A stretch of 37,343 bases of DNA from Methanomassiliicoccales archaeon (GCA_038740345.1 JAVYMA010000018.1:1-37343), one strand, 5' to 3'; shown: positions 7,993 to 16,347, counted from the first letter of the stretch. Numbers and translations: made by a program. Notes: generated from the letters alone by a model not told the origin.

Positions 7993-8799
7993 ATGGCGAT
8001 GGATAGAGATGAGAGGGCTGAGCAGTTAGTAGCGATGCTCAGTAAAGGCATAGCTGAGCCAAAAATAACTGTTGTTGGCTGCGGAGGCGCGGGCAATAAC
8101 ATCGTGCATGGGTTATATTCTGAAAACAAGGGCAATGTTGTCACTATTGCAATCAATACTGACGAACGCAAGTTGCAGGAGATATCGGCTCACAAAAAGC
8201 TATTGATCGGAAAAGATGTGACGATGGGTAAAGGTGCCGGAGGATTCCCCGAGGTTGGTGAGTACTGCGCCGAGTGCGCCCGGCCTTATGTGCGTGAAGC
8301 TTTATATGGTAGCGATATCGTGATCATCGTCGCCGGTATGGGAGGCGGAACTGGTACTGGTGTCGCTCCTGTGGTAGCTCAGGTATCGAAAGAATTGGAT
8401 GCTGTAACTTTTGCTATTGCAATTTCACCTTTTTCCTACGAAAAGGAGAGAGCGCATAAAGCCAAAGAAGGGATTTTAAAGTTGAGGAAAGTGGTTAATG
8501 ACACCATCGTTCTGGATAACGATAGATTAATGGATATCGCTGGAGACATGCCATTGTCCGAGTCTTTAGCTATCATGGAGCGCAGTGTGGGTCGCATTAT
8601 AGATTCACTGTGCGCACAGATTACTGAATGCTTCGTGTCTCAGGTAACGCCTCAGGTTGAGGAAATGGTTCATCATACCGAGGAAGAGTCTTTGGTAGCG
8701 ACTTTAGCACCCCCAACAGAAGACCTTGCTCTAAACGCCAGCAGTCTTCACGTCAATAGAAAGACGCCGGAAATCCAAGACAACCTATTGATGCGTTGA
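7993..8799 (+). CDS. FtsZ-like GTPase lacking the T7 loop and C-terminal domain
   Basis: A 268-residue tubulin/FtsZ-superfamily protein. The GTP-binding half is well preserved: T1 loop VVGCGGAGNN (residues 28-36), T2 INTDERKL (55-61), T3 GKGAGGFPEVG (79-89), the tubulin signature GGGTGTG (117-123), T5 SPFSYEKER and T6 DNDRL (175-179). Helix H7 follows (about 187-210). The T7 loop with its catalytic aspartates (normally like NVDFADV) is absent, as is the whole C-terminal domain of 120 or more residues. A polar 55-residue tail ending PEIQDNLLMR replaces them. No FtsZ-like sequence continues in another frame, so this is not a simple frameshift. ATG 7993 is chosen because AGGAGG lies five bases upstream; the in-frame GTG at 7912 lies inside the structured leader. 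It should bind GTP but not build a normal filament active site; a role in modulating true FtsZ is inferred. Confidence 0.85.
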   Translation: MAMDRDERAEQLVAMLSKGIAEPKITVVGCGGAGNNIVHGLYSENKGNVVTIAINTDERKLQEISAHKKLLIGKDVTMGKGAGGFPEVGEYCAECARPYVREALYGSDIVIIVAGMGGGTGTGVAPVVAQVSKELDAVTFAIAISPFSYEKERAHKAKEGILKLRKVVNDTIVLDNDRLMDIAGDMPLSESLAIMERSVGRIIDSLCAQITECFVSQVTPQVEEMVHHTEEESLVATLAPPTEDLALNASSLHVNRKTPEIQDNLLMR

Positions 8800-8831
8800 C
8801 TACCTTTATACCTGGTCTGTGAAAGCAGGAC

Positions 8832-8870
8832 GGGGCTTTATCTTAATTATACGAGCCCCAACGATTTTTT
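8832..8870 (+). terminator. Hairpin plus T-tract after the FtsZ-like gene
   Basis: GGGGCT (8832-8837) pairs with AGCCCC (8854-8859), followed after a few bases by six T (8865-8870). It ends the RHH/FtsZ-like unit. Archaeal termination mostly needs only the T-tract, so the hairpin may instead stabilise the 3' end. Confidence 0.5.
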
Positions 8871-8960
8871 ATTTAAAAATAATTGAACTTGTTTTGAAGT
8901 GTTATCTTTCCAGCTTTTCCGTAATAAAAATCAGTTTTAAACGAGCGTAATAACATGTAA

Positions 8961-8970
8961 TTTATTATTT
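8961..8970 (+). promoter_or_regulatory. TATA-like promoter of the AcoX-like kinase gene
   Basis: TTTATTATTT centred near 8965 predicts transcription start near 8990, two bases before the GTG start at 8992. No ribosome binding site is visible. Both facts fit a leaderless mRNA. Confidence 0.45.
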
Positions 8971-8991
8971 GATTAAAAGAATCGGTCCTTC

Positions 8992-10092
8992 GTGAGAATA
9001 GGATTGATAATTAACCCTGTAGCGGGAATGGGAGGTTCAGTAGGTCTGAAAGGCACCGATGGATACTCAATTGTAATAGAGGCGAGACGGCGAGGTGCTA
9101 TTCCAAAGGCAGAGGAAAGGATGAGTCAAACACTAAAGAATATTGGTTTTTTGGAGGGTATATCCTTCCTAACCGCTAGCGGAGGAATGGGAGGGGATTT
9201 GCTAAGTAGGCTCAGTCTACCTCATGATATTATCCATATAGTCTCATCAGAAACGTCTGCTCTTGATACCAAAATCGCTTGTAAAATCTTCCTAGAAAAA
9301 AATGTTAGGCTGATCCTATTTGCTGGCGGAGATGGTACAGCTAGGGACATTTTAGACGCTGTGGGTGAAACGATCCCTGTAATAGGCGTACCTTCTGGAG
9401 TAAAAATGCATTCAGCTGTTTTTGCTAATACACCGAAAGATGCGGCGAACCTTTTTAGGAAATACCTTCAGGAAGGGCTTCCGCTTCGTAAGTCAGAAGT
9501 AATGGATATAGATGAAGAGGCTTTTAGGCAAGGGCGCCTCAGCGCTCGTCTTTATGGATATTTGCTCACTCCTTATGAGAAATCCATGGTACAACCTGTT
9601 AAAGGTGACTATGAAGGTAACGATATCGAAGCAGAGAAAGAGGCTATTGCTGACTATGTGGTAGATGAGATTAAGCCTGGAATTCTCTATATTCTTGGCC
9701 CTGGGACAACTTTGGAGGCGGTGGCTCGCAAATTGAAAATACCTAAGACACTCCTAGGAGTTGATGTCATCTTGGATGGGAAGGTGGTTGCGGCGGACGC
9801 CAGTGAATCTGTACTCTTGGAGTTGTTAGAACATCACCCAAAGGCGAAGATCTTGGTGACTCCCATTGGAGCGCAAGGTTTCATTCTAGGCAGGGGAAAT
9901 CAGCAGATATCTCCCAAAGTCCTGCGCAAGGTAGGGCTAGAAAATTTGGTTATTCTCGCAGCTCCTACAAAATTGCGCGAGACCAGGGTCCTTAGAGTTG
10001 ATACTGGCGATCCTAACCTTGATCGTGATTTGAGAGGATTTCGGAATGTTGTAGTCGGATTCCGCCTTGGCACCATGGTCAGGGTGGATTGA
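8992..10092 (+). CDS. ATP-NAD/AcoX kinase-family protein (COG3199)
   Basis: A 366-residue member of the AcoX branch of the ATP-NAD kinase superfamily. The N-terminus IGLIINPVAGMGGSVGLKG is the usual family start. The nucleotide-binding GGDGT motif appears as LFAGGDGTARD near residue 111, followed by PVIGVPSGVKMHSAVFA. The family phosphorylates NAD or a related small molecule; the exact substrate of archaeal AcoX-like proteins is not established. The start is GTG, just behind a TATA-like box. Its stop codon lies only three bases from the stop of the convergent iorB. Confidence 0.85.
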   Translation: MRIGLIINPVAGMGGSVGLKGTDGYSIVIEARRRGAIPKAEERMSQTLKNIGFLEGISFLTASGGMGGDLLSRLSLPHDIIHIVSSETSALDTKIACKIFLEKNVRLILFAGGDGTARDILDAVGETIPVIGVPSGVKMHSAVFANTPKDAANLFRKYLQEGLPLRKSEVMDIDEEAFRQGRLSARLYGYLLTPYEKSMVQPVKGDYEGNDIEAEKEAIADYVVDEIKPGILYILGPGTTLEAVARKLKIPKTLLGVDVILDGKVVAADASESVLLELLEHHPKAKILVTPIGAQGFILGRGNQQISPKVLRKVGLENLVILAAPTKLRETRVLRVDTGDPNLDRDLRGFRNVVVGFRLGTMVRVD

Positions 10093-10095
10093 GCA

Positions 10096-10686
10096 TTAGA
10101 GCTTCACGGCTTCTCTGCCAAGATCGAAAGCCTGCTCATTAATCTTCTTTGCCTTTTCGGGAACGCTAGCAATCAAAGCAGAACGCAAAGATTCTTCTGA
10201 CAGGGGAAATCCCTTGAGCGCTGATACGGCACCTATCAACACGGAATTCACTGTCAATTTACTCCCTGCTTTTTCCGCCAATCGGGTGGCTTCTAAAGGT
10301 AGGACGCTAAAACCAGCATCTCGCATGGCCGTGATGAGTTTCTCCACCTCGGGATAAGATTCACTTCCTGCCGTAACGGTTATAGGGATTATTTTTTGCA
10401 CATCGGTGACGATCATCGTGTTCTCATTTGCATATTGCAAAGCTCGATAAGTCTCTACTGGCTCGAAACCAAGTATAAGATCTGCACCTGCTTTGGGTAT
10501 AAGGGGGGATATTGTTCCTCTTCCGAATCGGACCACTGCGCTAACTGAGCCTCCGCGTTGTGCCATGCCATGGACTTCAGACATCGCCACCTCATGACCC
10601 TCGCTCATGGCCGCTTCTCCAAATACTCGTGAGGCGAGCAGGACTCCCTGTCCACCCACTCCGACTATCAAGATGTTAAATGTCAT
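10096..10686 (-). CDS. iorB: Indolepyruvate ferredoxin oxidoreductase, beta subunit
   Basis: A 196-residue protein of the 2-oxoacid oxidoreductase gamma/IorB family. It has the N-terminal glycine-rich segment ILIVGVGGQGVLLASRVFG (about 4-22), the SEVHGMAQRGGSVSAVVRFG motif and the GADLILGFEPVETYRAL motif typical of IorB. With IorA it oxidises indolepyruvate and other aryl pyruvates from aromatic amino acids to acyl-CoA, reducing ferredoxin; the reaction is reversible. Its start overlaps the end of iorA by four bases. Last gene of the six-gene oxidoreductase operon. Confidence 0.94.
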   Translation of the reverse strand: MTFNILIVGVGGQGVLLASRVFGEAAMSEGHEVAMSEVHGMAQRGGSVSAVVRFGRGTISPLIPKAGADLILGFEPVETYRALQYANENTMIVTDVQKIIPITVTAGSESYPEVEKLITAMRDAGFSVLPLEATRLAEKAGSKLTVNSVLIGAVSALKGFPLSEESLRSALIASVPEKAKKINEQAFDLGREAVKL

Positions 10687-12506
10687 TTACTCACCTCAAT
10701 TGCTCTCTTCGGGCATACCTGAGCGCAGCACCCGCATCCTATGCACAATTCTGAGATAATGCTAACATCTATGCCATCCCAGGATAGAGCTGGACAGGTG
10801 AACTTTGTGAAACATGTGCGGCACCTGACACACTTCGATTTATCGATGATGAAAGCTTTCCGTTCTAACTTTCCCCTACGCATCAATGCTAGAGGGCAGG
10901 GGCGACGTGAAATTATGGCTGAGAATTCATCAGTATCTAAAGCGGTCTTGATGGCCTGAATTGTAGCGGATAAATCATAAGGATCGACTGTACCTATATT
11001 ATGCACTCCCAGACCCTTCAACATCATTTCTATGTCCACGGGCGTGGTGGGGCTTGGCGAAGATCTTCCCGTTCCCGGATGCGGTTGATGCCCCGTCATT
11101 GCTGTCGTGCCATTGTCAAGCACCACTAATAAGAAATGATGTTTATTGAAAACAGCGTTTATAATACCTGGAATGCCAGAATGGAAAAGGGTGGAGTCCC
11201 CAATGAACGCGATTACTTTCTGATCTGTTGACTCTGCAAATCCGCCCGCTGCCCCCACACTCGAGCCCATGCACAACAGAAAATCTGCGGAGTTTAGGGG
11301 TGGGTTGAGCCCAAGTGTGTAACAACCAATGTCAGTGGAAAATATAGCTTCCCTGCCATTTAAAGCCTTTTTTACTGCATAGAAAGTTGCACGATGCGGG
11401 CAGCCAGCGCAAAGGACAGGAGGTCGAGTAGGTAATGGTATTGATTCAAATTTAGGTGTTTTTTTCATATTTTTAACTGAGATTTGTTCCCTAAGAGCCA
11501 AGACCGTATCAGGAGTATACTCAAAAGCCATGGGAAGATGCCCAGATAGCTTTCCTAACACTTGAGTTTGACACCCTTCTTCTCGGGCCATGCGCTGCAC
11601 GTGCTCTTCCACCAAAGGAGCCAATTCCTCAAATACAATAACACGGTCGAATCTTCGAAGGAATTTTTTGACTTTATATTCGGGCAACGGCCAAGTGAAG
11701 CCCAATTTAAGGATGCAGGCATCCTCGATGAATTCTTTGGCATATGTATAGGCTACACCTGAAGCAATAATGCCTACGCTACCGTCTCCAATTTCAAAAT
11801 TCAATGGTGACTCTTCAGAAATGGCCAAAGCCGACTTCATACATTCCAATTGCCTGATGCGACCTTTTCTAGCCACCGCGGGAACTGGCACGAAACGAAA
11901 AGGATCCTTTTCAAAATGCCCCTTCCTGGAAATATTTGGCAATGCCCTTAATTCGACTATACCACGCGCATGATTAACCCTGGTAGAGGTGCGAAGTAAT
12001 ACTGGTGTTTCCAATTTCTCTGATATTTCAAATCCTACATGAACCATTTCTTTTGCCTCGGCAGGTGTTGCAGGCTCAATCATTGGCACACCAGCAAGGC
12101 GGGCGTAGAATCTACTATCTTGTTCATTTTGGCTAGAATGCATAGATGGATCGTCAGCGCTAAGAACTACCATACCTTTGCGGACTCCGACATAACCCAA
12201 CGACATGAAAGGGTCGCTCGCTACGTTTAGACCAACATGTTTGAAGAAGACGAACGAACGCAATCCGGAAACTGCGGCGGCGGCTCCGACTTCTAATGCC
12301 ACCTTTTCGTTTATAGAATACTCAAAATACATGCCAGTATGTTTGGACATGGACTCGAGATAGCCTCCTATTTCTGAAGAGGGTGTACCTGGATAAGTAG
12401 CTGCCACCGCAACTCCTGCCTCAAGGCAAGCGCGTGCAATTGCCTCATTGGCCAACATCAATGCTTTAGTCCCTTGTGGCACCAGATTCAACCGCTCCTT
12501 TGACAT
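10683..12506 (-). CDS. iorA: Indolepyruvate ferredoxin oxidoreductase, alpha subunit
   Basis: A 607-residue thiamine-diphosphate enzyme subunit. The pyrimidine-binding part opens with LANEAIARACLEAGV and TYPGTPSSEI. The diphosphate-binding part has GDSTLFHSGIPGI and VVLDNGTTAMTGHQPHPG. The C-terminus carries two iron-sulphur motifs, CVRCRTC followed by CP, and CIGCGCCAQVCP, that pass electrons to ferredoxin. The ATG at 12506 lies inside the end of porB and has no good binding site. A GTG at 12482, preceded by AAAGGAG, would give MPQGTKALMLANEA, closer to the usual family N-terminus, and is a serious alternative. Confidence 0.95.
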   Translation of the reverse strand: MSKERLNLVPQGTKALMLANEAIARACLEAGVAVAATYPGTPSSEIGGYLESMSKHTGMYFEYSINEKVALEVGAAAAVSGLRSFVFFKHVGLNVASDPFMSLGYVGVRKGMVVLSADDPSMHSSQNEQDSRFYARLAGVPMIEPATPAEAKEMVHVGFEISEKLETPVLLRTSTRVNHARGIVELRALPNISRKGHFEKDPFRFVPVPAVARKGRIRQLECMKSALAISEESPLNFEIGDGSVGIIASGVAYTYAKEFIEDACILKLGFTWPLPEYKVKKFLRRFDRVIVFEELAPLVEEHVQRMAREEGCQTQVLGKLSGHLPMAFEYTPDTVLALREQISVKNMKKTPKFESIPLPTRPPVLCAGCPHRATFYAVKKALNGREAIFSTDIGCYTLGLNPPLNSADFLLCMGSSVGAAGGFAESTDQKVIAFIGDSTLFHSGIPGIINAVFNKHHFLLVVLDNGTTAMTGHQPHPGTGRSSPSPTTPVDIEMMLKGLGVHNIGTVDPYDLSATIQAIKTALDTDEFSAIISRRPCPLALMRRGKLERKAFIIDKSKCVRCRTCFTKFTCPALSWDGIDVSIISELCIGCGCCAQVCPKRAIEVSK

Positions 12507-13378
12507 CTAGCTTTCAGGGCCTCATACTCTTCGTCCACTTTCTTTTGTATCTCAAATAGCATCTCAGAGGTCAAATGCCTAAACCTACCTTGTAACATCA
12601 GATATTCCTCCACGGGCTTGTTCTTGATGTCCTTGGAAAGCGTCATTACGCCGTTCTCGTACTCGTAGAGCGGAAATATACCAGTTTGTGTTGCTAAGCG
12701 AGCCACCTCTACCGATTTGGAAGTAGGAATCTTCCAGCCAGGAGGACAAGGAGACAGCGCATGAATGAACTTGGGTCCCTTAATGCATCTTGACTTCTTA
12801 ATTTTGGCGATTAGATCTTCGGGATAAGCTATGGAGACCGTGGCTCCGTAGACTATCCCATTTGCGATAAGCATATCCATGATTCGCTTCTTTCCAATAT
12901 TTCTCCATTCCCTCTTTTTCCCTCCTGGATCAGTATTGGTCCAAGCATAGAGAGGCGTGCATCCGGAGGTCTGGACGCCTGTGTTCATGTATGCTTCGTT
13001 ATCATACATTATATAAAGGAAGTCTGTCCGGCGGTCAATCGCACCAGATAATGATTGTAACCCAATATCCGCTGTGCCACCATCTCCAGCCCAGCCCACA
13101 ACAGTAACATCATCTATTCCTTTTATCTCGAGGGCGGCACGAATGCCAGAACTCACTGCTCCAGTGCATTCGAAAGCATGGTCAACTACAGGAACTTTTA
13201 AAGCGGCTCTGGGCCAGACTCCTTGAACCACAGACCAGCAACAAGCAGGTGAATTTATGATTGTCTTTGGGCCTAAGGCTTTTAGACAAAATCTAGCTAG
13301 CAAAGTGGCTCCGCAGCCGGCACAGCCCGAATGTCCTTTGCTTAAATATTCTTCTTTAGGGATGGTGAATTTAGACAT
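12488..13378 (-). CDS. porB: Pyruvate (2-oxoacid):ferredoxin oxidoreductase, beta subunit
   Basis: A 296-residue thiamine-diphosphate-binding subunit. The N-terminal CAGCGATL motif supplies two cysteines of an iron-sulphur cluster, with a further cysteine in SPACCWSVV. The cofactor motif is GWAGDGGTADIGLQSLSGA followed by MYDNEAYMNTGVQTSGCTP, which is characteristic of PorB of the four-subunit archaeal enzyme. The complex interconverts pyruvate, CoA and acetyl-CoA plus CO2 with ferredoxin. It lies one base after porA and overlaps the annotated iorA start by 19 bases. Pyruvate is the most likely substrate given PorA, but a related 2-oxoacid cannot be excluded. Confidence 0.94.
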   Translation of the reverse strand: MSKFTIPKEEYLSKGHSGCAGCGATLLARFCLKALGPKTIINSPACCWSVVQGVWPRAALKVPVVDHAFECTGAVSSGIRAALEIKGIDDVTVVGWAGDGGTADIGLQSLSGAIDRRTDFLYIMYDNEAYMNTGVQTSGCTPLYAWTNTDPGGKKREWRNIGKKRIMDMLIANGIVYGATVSIAYPEDLIAKIKKSRCIKGPKFIHALSPCPPGWKIPTSKSVEVARLATQTGIFPLYEYENGVMTLSKDIKNKPVEEYLMLQGRFRHLTSEMLFEIQKKVDEEYEALKARCQRSG

Positions 13379-13379
13379 T

Positions 13380-14567
13380 TCACCACCTCATACTTCCATC
13401 CTTCAGCCCCACCCAATCCACTTGATTCGATGCTAAGCCGCTTCTACGCAGAGTTAAAAGATCATCAAATATCTTCTCGAAATCTGTTTCAGTCACATCT
13501 CTTCCGCCTAAGCCCCCTATGTAACCTTTAACCTTGAGATCTGCTGCCAAAGAGAATAATGCATTCCGAACCTCACTATATATCGCACCTCCATAGCCAA
13601 AAGTGTAGCTGCGGTCGAATACTCCGATTGTTCGAACATTCTCAGCGAGCTTTAGGAGCTCCTCATTAGGGAATGGACGGAAAACTCGCATCTTTGCCAC
13701 ACCCACTTTTTTGCCTCGCTCTCGCATGCGGTCCGCAGCTACTTTTGCCGTACCTGCAGCTGATCCAGTTATGATAAGGACTGCTTCTGCGCCCTCGCAG
13801 CGATAACTTTCAATTAGACTTGAGTAATCGCGACCAAAAGCTTTGCTAAATGCGGATCCTGCCTCTGCGAACTTCTTTTTTGCCTTCTCCATCGCCAGGT
13901 AATTATTATAACGAAATTCCATGGTCCAATCCGGCATGACTAAGCTTCCGTATCTTCGAGGTTTACGAAAGTTCACCTTAACATCTGGATTAAAAGGGGG
14001 CAGGAAGAAATCGACCTCCTCTTTGGCAGGAATGTCTACTTTTTCAAAGGTATGGGAAAGAATGAAGCCATCTTCGATGACCATTGTAGGTAGCATTACC
14101 TCTTTATCTTCTGCTACTTTGTATGCCAATAATATCAAATCTAAAGCTTCCTGATTATTTTCGCAGAAAAATTGCATCCAGCCAGTATCCCTCTCTCCAA
14201 TGACATCCATATGGTCTGTCCAAATATTCCAAGGAGGTCCTAAAGAGCGTGAAACCACGGTCATTACGATAGGACGCCGCGCCCCTGCGGCCCAGAACAA
14301 CATCTCATGCATTAGCGCAAGACCCTGGGAAGAGGTGGCTGTAAACGTCCTTGCTCCCATATAAGATGCTCCGATAAGGGCTGCCATCGCACTATGTTCG
14401 CTTTCGACCTTGATGTATTTGGCCTTAATCTCGTCATTGGCCACCATCTCGGCTAGTTTCTCAGATATCGAAGTTTGAGGAGTTATTGGATAAGCCGCAA
14501 CGACTTCGACTCCGGCGAGCATTGCTGCCTTAGCAGCTGCCACATTTCCTGTCATTAAATCTATCAT
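13380..14567 (-). CDS. porA: Pyruvate:ferredoxin oxidoreductase, alpha subunit
   Basis: A protein of 395 residues from the ATG at 14567. This start overlaps the porD stop in an ATGA junction and has GGGAGG a few bases upstream; an upstream in-frame start at 14609 would run 14 residues into porD. The N-terminal domain has TGNVAAAKAAMLAGVEVVAAYPITPQTSI and the YIKVESEHSAMAALIGASYMGARTFTATSSQGLALM block that positions thiamine diphosphate. Domain II follows (AVLIITGSAAGTAKVAADRMRERGKKVG). Alpha subunits of this type confer substrate preference; the PITPQTS segment fits pyruvate. Confidence 0.95.
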   Translation of the reverse strand: MIDLMTGNVAAAKAAMLAGVEVVAAYPITPQTSISEKLAEMVANDEIKAKYIKVESEHSAMAALIGASYMGARTFTATSSQGLALMHEMLFWAAGARRPIVMTVVSRSLGPPWNIWTDHMDVIGERDTGWMQFFCENNQEALDLILLAYKVAEDKEVMLPTMVIEDGFILSHTFEKVDIPAKEEVDFFLPPFNPDVKVNFRKPRRYGSLVMPDWTMEFRYNNYLAMEKAKKKFAEAGSAFSKAFGRDYSSLIESYRCEGAEAVLIITGSAAGTAKVAADRMRERGKKVGVAKMRVFRPFPNEELLKLAENVRTIGVFDRSYTFGYGGAIYSEVRNALFSLAADLKVKGYIGGLGGRDVTETDFEKIFDDLLTLRRSGLASNQVDWVGLKDGSMRW

Positions 14568-14839
14568 ATTGCATCCTCCCTCATCATGGAAATAGCTCCC
14601 ACCGGGCATTCATTGGAGCAGATACCGCAACCCTTGCAATGGTCCAGATCCACACGAGGATAATCGCCTTCTTCCCTTACCTCTATGCTTACATCTGGGC
14701 AGAATTTCCAACATGTGTAACAACGGGTACATTTTTTCAAGTCAATCACTGGTTGAAGTGTGCGCCAAGTACCTGTGCGTACGCTTTCAGTGCTTTGTAA
14801 TGTATAGCTCGACTGGGGTAGATCCCTATATGTCTCCAT
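14564..14839 (-). CDS. porD: Pyruvate:ferredoxin oxidoreductase, delta (ferredoxin-like) subunit
   Basis: A 91-residue ferredoxin-like subunit with two [4Fe-4S] motifs: CTRCYTCWKFCP and CKGCGICSNECP. It relays electrons from the thiamine site of PorA/PorB to soluble ferredoxin. The N-terminal 25 residues, before PVIDLKKC, are the usual PorD extension. Its start is directly behind the porG stop with no gap, and its stop overlaps the porA start (ATGA). Confidence 0.95.
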   Translation of the reverse strand: METYRDLPQSSYTLQSTESVRTGTWRTLQPVIDLKKCTRCYTCWKFCPDVSIEVREEGDYPRVDLDHCKGCGICSNECPVGAISMMREDAI

Positions 14840-15394
14840 CTACCACACCCCCTTTACGCTCTCATAAGCCTCCCTTGCCGCTGCTGCATTTTCCTCCCTA
14901 TTTCCTGGAGATGCTTTCATGATGCTCTCAATGATTTTTTCCAACGGTATTTGAGGACAAATTCTAGAAAATGCACCCAATATGGCTGTGTTCACTATCG
15001 GTGCTGTCTCTGAGCCCAAATCATGCCGGAGAGCTATTCTTGTGGCATCTACTGTGGCTACACGAGGCCATTTCTGGTTCAAATTTTCACGTCGCTCATC
15101 GGGGGTGTTAATCAAAATAATACCATCTGGCTTAAGACCATGAAGTACATTTGTCATTGTGAGAAGATCTGAGTCTAAGACTATTACATAGTCAGGATAG
15201 TATATTTCTGCATGCGTGCGAATTGGCTTCAGATCGATGCGGCAGAATGATGTCACAGGTGCGCCTCTTCTTTCCACACCAAAAAAAGGGAAAGCGGCTG
15301 CATGCAGTCGATTTAAAACGGCTGCTCGCGCAAGGAGCTCTGATGCTATTACTGCACCTTGCCCTCCTCTGCCGTGAAATCTCACTTCTATCAC
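14840..15394 (-). CDS. porG: Pyruvate:ferredoxin oxidoreductase, gamma subunit
   Basis: A 184-residue subunit of the POR gamma family, with the N-terminal RFHGRGGQGAVIASELLA, the FPFFGVERRGAPVTSFCRID segment, and the NTAILGAFSRICP segment near the C-terminus. First gene of the por-ior operon. The start is GTG at 15394. A TATA-like box (15421-15430) predicts transcription start near 15400, so the mRNA has almost no leader. The gene order gamma-delta-alpha-beta is the usual archaeal one. Confidence 0.94.
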   Translation of the reverse strand: MIEVRFHGRGGQGAVIASELLARAAVLNRLHAAAFPFFGVERRGAPVTSFCRIDLKPIRTHAEIYYPDYVIVLDSDLLTMTNVLHGLKPDGIILINTPDERRENLNQKWPRVATVDATRIALRHDLGSETAPIVNTAILGAFSRICPQIPLEKIIESIMKASPGNREENAAAAREAYESVKGVW

Positions 15395-15420
15395 AATATC
15401 AAATTTAGTCTAGGCTTTCT

Positions 15421-15430
15421 GAATATATAG
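15421..15430 (-). promoter_or_regulatory. TATA-like promoter of the por-ior operon
   Basis: On the minus strand CTATATATTC, centred near 15426, predicts transcription start near 15400, about six bases before the GTG of porG. It is the only good box before six tightly linked genes. Confidence 0.45.
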
Positions 15431-15510
15431 TTATCATCTATAATCATGTCACTGGCTATCAATGTGCAAACACAAAAATAATAATAATGCACTTTTCTTT
15501 TTAACCACTA

Positions 15511-15948
15511 ATGAGTTTGCACAACCTGCACTTTCGAGCCTTTTGCCATGCTACTGAGGATGAAGGAAAAGTGATGAAGGCTTTAATTTTCGCCTCTGGT
15601 TGTGAAGAAAATAATGTAGGGCGTATGAAATGTGAAGGACATCATGGCAACCCGATAATAATCTTAGATGTTGATATTCGTTCATCCATTGAAATCAGAA
15701 AAGTTTTCAGTAGATTATCAAAAAGAGATTTACAAACGCTCATTGATGATCTCGAAAGAAGAGTCGATGAAGAATGTTCCTTCTTTTTTAGATTGGATAA
15801 GCAAAATGCGTTCGAAGGAATAATGATTTTAGGAGAAAAAAATGAGGGCAACGATGTCATTGCTGTACATGGAAAAATAAAAACTTATCCAAAAAGCAGA
15901 AAACGAGCGCTTGAAACAATGAAAGAATATCTAATATCTATCGCTTAA
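15511..15948 (+). CDS. RNA-binding protein, predicted exosome-associated (COG1325)
   Basis: A 145-residue protein whose N-terminal LHFRAFCHATEDEGKVMKAL and following GHHGNPIIILDVDIRSS match the COG1325 family of predicted archaeal RNA-binding proteins linked to the exosome by gene context. The central KRDLQTLIDDLERRVDEECSFFFRLDKQNAFEG is also typical. No catalytic residues are evident. It stands alone, divergent from porG, with tRNA-Leu about 315 bases downstream. The functional link to the exosome comes from the family, not from this locus. Confidence 0.8.
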   Translation: MSLHNLHFRAFCHATEDEGKVMKALIFASGCEENNVGRMKCEGHHGNPIIILDVDIRSSIEIRKVFSRLSKRDLQTLIDDLERRVDEECSFFFRLDKQNAFEGIMILGEKNEGNDVIAVHGKIKTYPKSRKRALETMKEYLISIA

Positions 15949-16263
15949 GCCCAATATTCGATTAATAATTTTTGAAAATTTTTAATGAAATTTATAATTT
16001 AATATTGTGATAATAAATAAAAAAATATTTATTAAATATATTTTTATATTATTTGAAATGGAACCGATTTCCAAAATAATGTAATTTGCTTAGCCCTTTT
16101 TTCTGCATTTTAAAAAAATATATTTGACAATGATACGGATGATAATGATATCGAAGAATTATTGTTAATAAACTCTACCTGAAACTATGACCCTTTAGGA
16201 AGTATTTAGATCTTTTAAAACAATGGTAAAGTTTATTCATATGGCAAGCATCACACGCCACAA
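15949..16263. other. AT-rich spacer before tRNA-Leu
   Basis: About 315 bases of strongly AT-rich DNA. Apart from the tRNA promoter region at its right end I see no gene. The GGATGATAATGAT stretch near 16138 resembles a C box, but no matching D/C'/D' set follows. Confidence 0.5.
16231..16240 (+). promoter_or_regulatory. TATA-like element upstream of tRNA-Leu
   Basis: GTTTATTCAT lies about 28 bases upstream of the mature 5' end. It is a weak match to the archaeal box but correctly placed for a short precursor. Confidence 0.35.
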
Positions 16264-16347
16264 GCAGGGGTAGCCAAGCTTGGCCAACGGCGCAGGACTT
16301 AGGATCCTGTCCTTAGTGGTCCGTGCGTTCAAATCGCACCCCCTGCA
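16264..16347 (+). tRNA. tRNA-Leu (anticodon TAG)
   Basis: An 84-base tRNA with a long variable arm. The acceptor stem GCAGGGG pairs with CCCCTGC. The D arm closes GCC/GGC. The anticodon stem CAGGA/TCCTG encloses the loop CTTAGGA with anticodon TAG, which reads CTA. The variable arm TCCTTAGTGGTCC is class II, as expected for leucine. The T arm is GTGCG/CGCAC with loop TTCAAAT. The discriminator is A and no CCA is encoded (the next bases are CAT). A T-run follows directly (16350-16354) and can end transcription. No intron is present. Confidence 0.96.

Noticed and set aside
8620-8990. Frameshifted continuation of FtsZ with the T7 loop in another frame
   Set aside because: No frame downstream encodes anything like the T7 loop or the C-terminal domain, and a terminator-like hairpin follows the stop.
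16130-16200. C/D box small RNA in the spacer before tRNA-Leu
   Set aside because: One C-like and one D-like word occur, but the internal boxes and spacing are missing.
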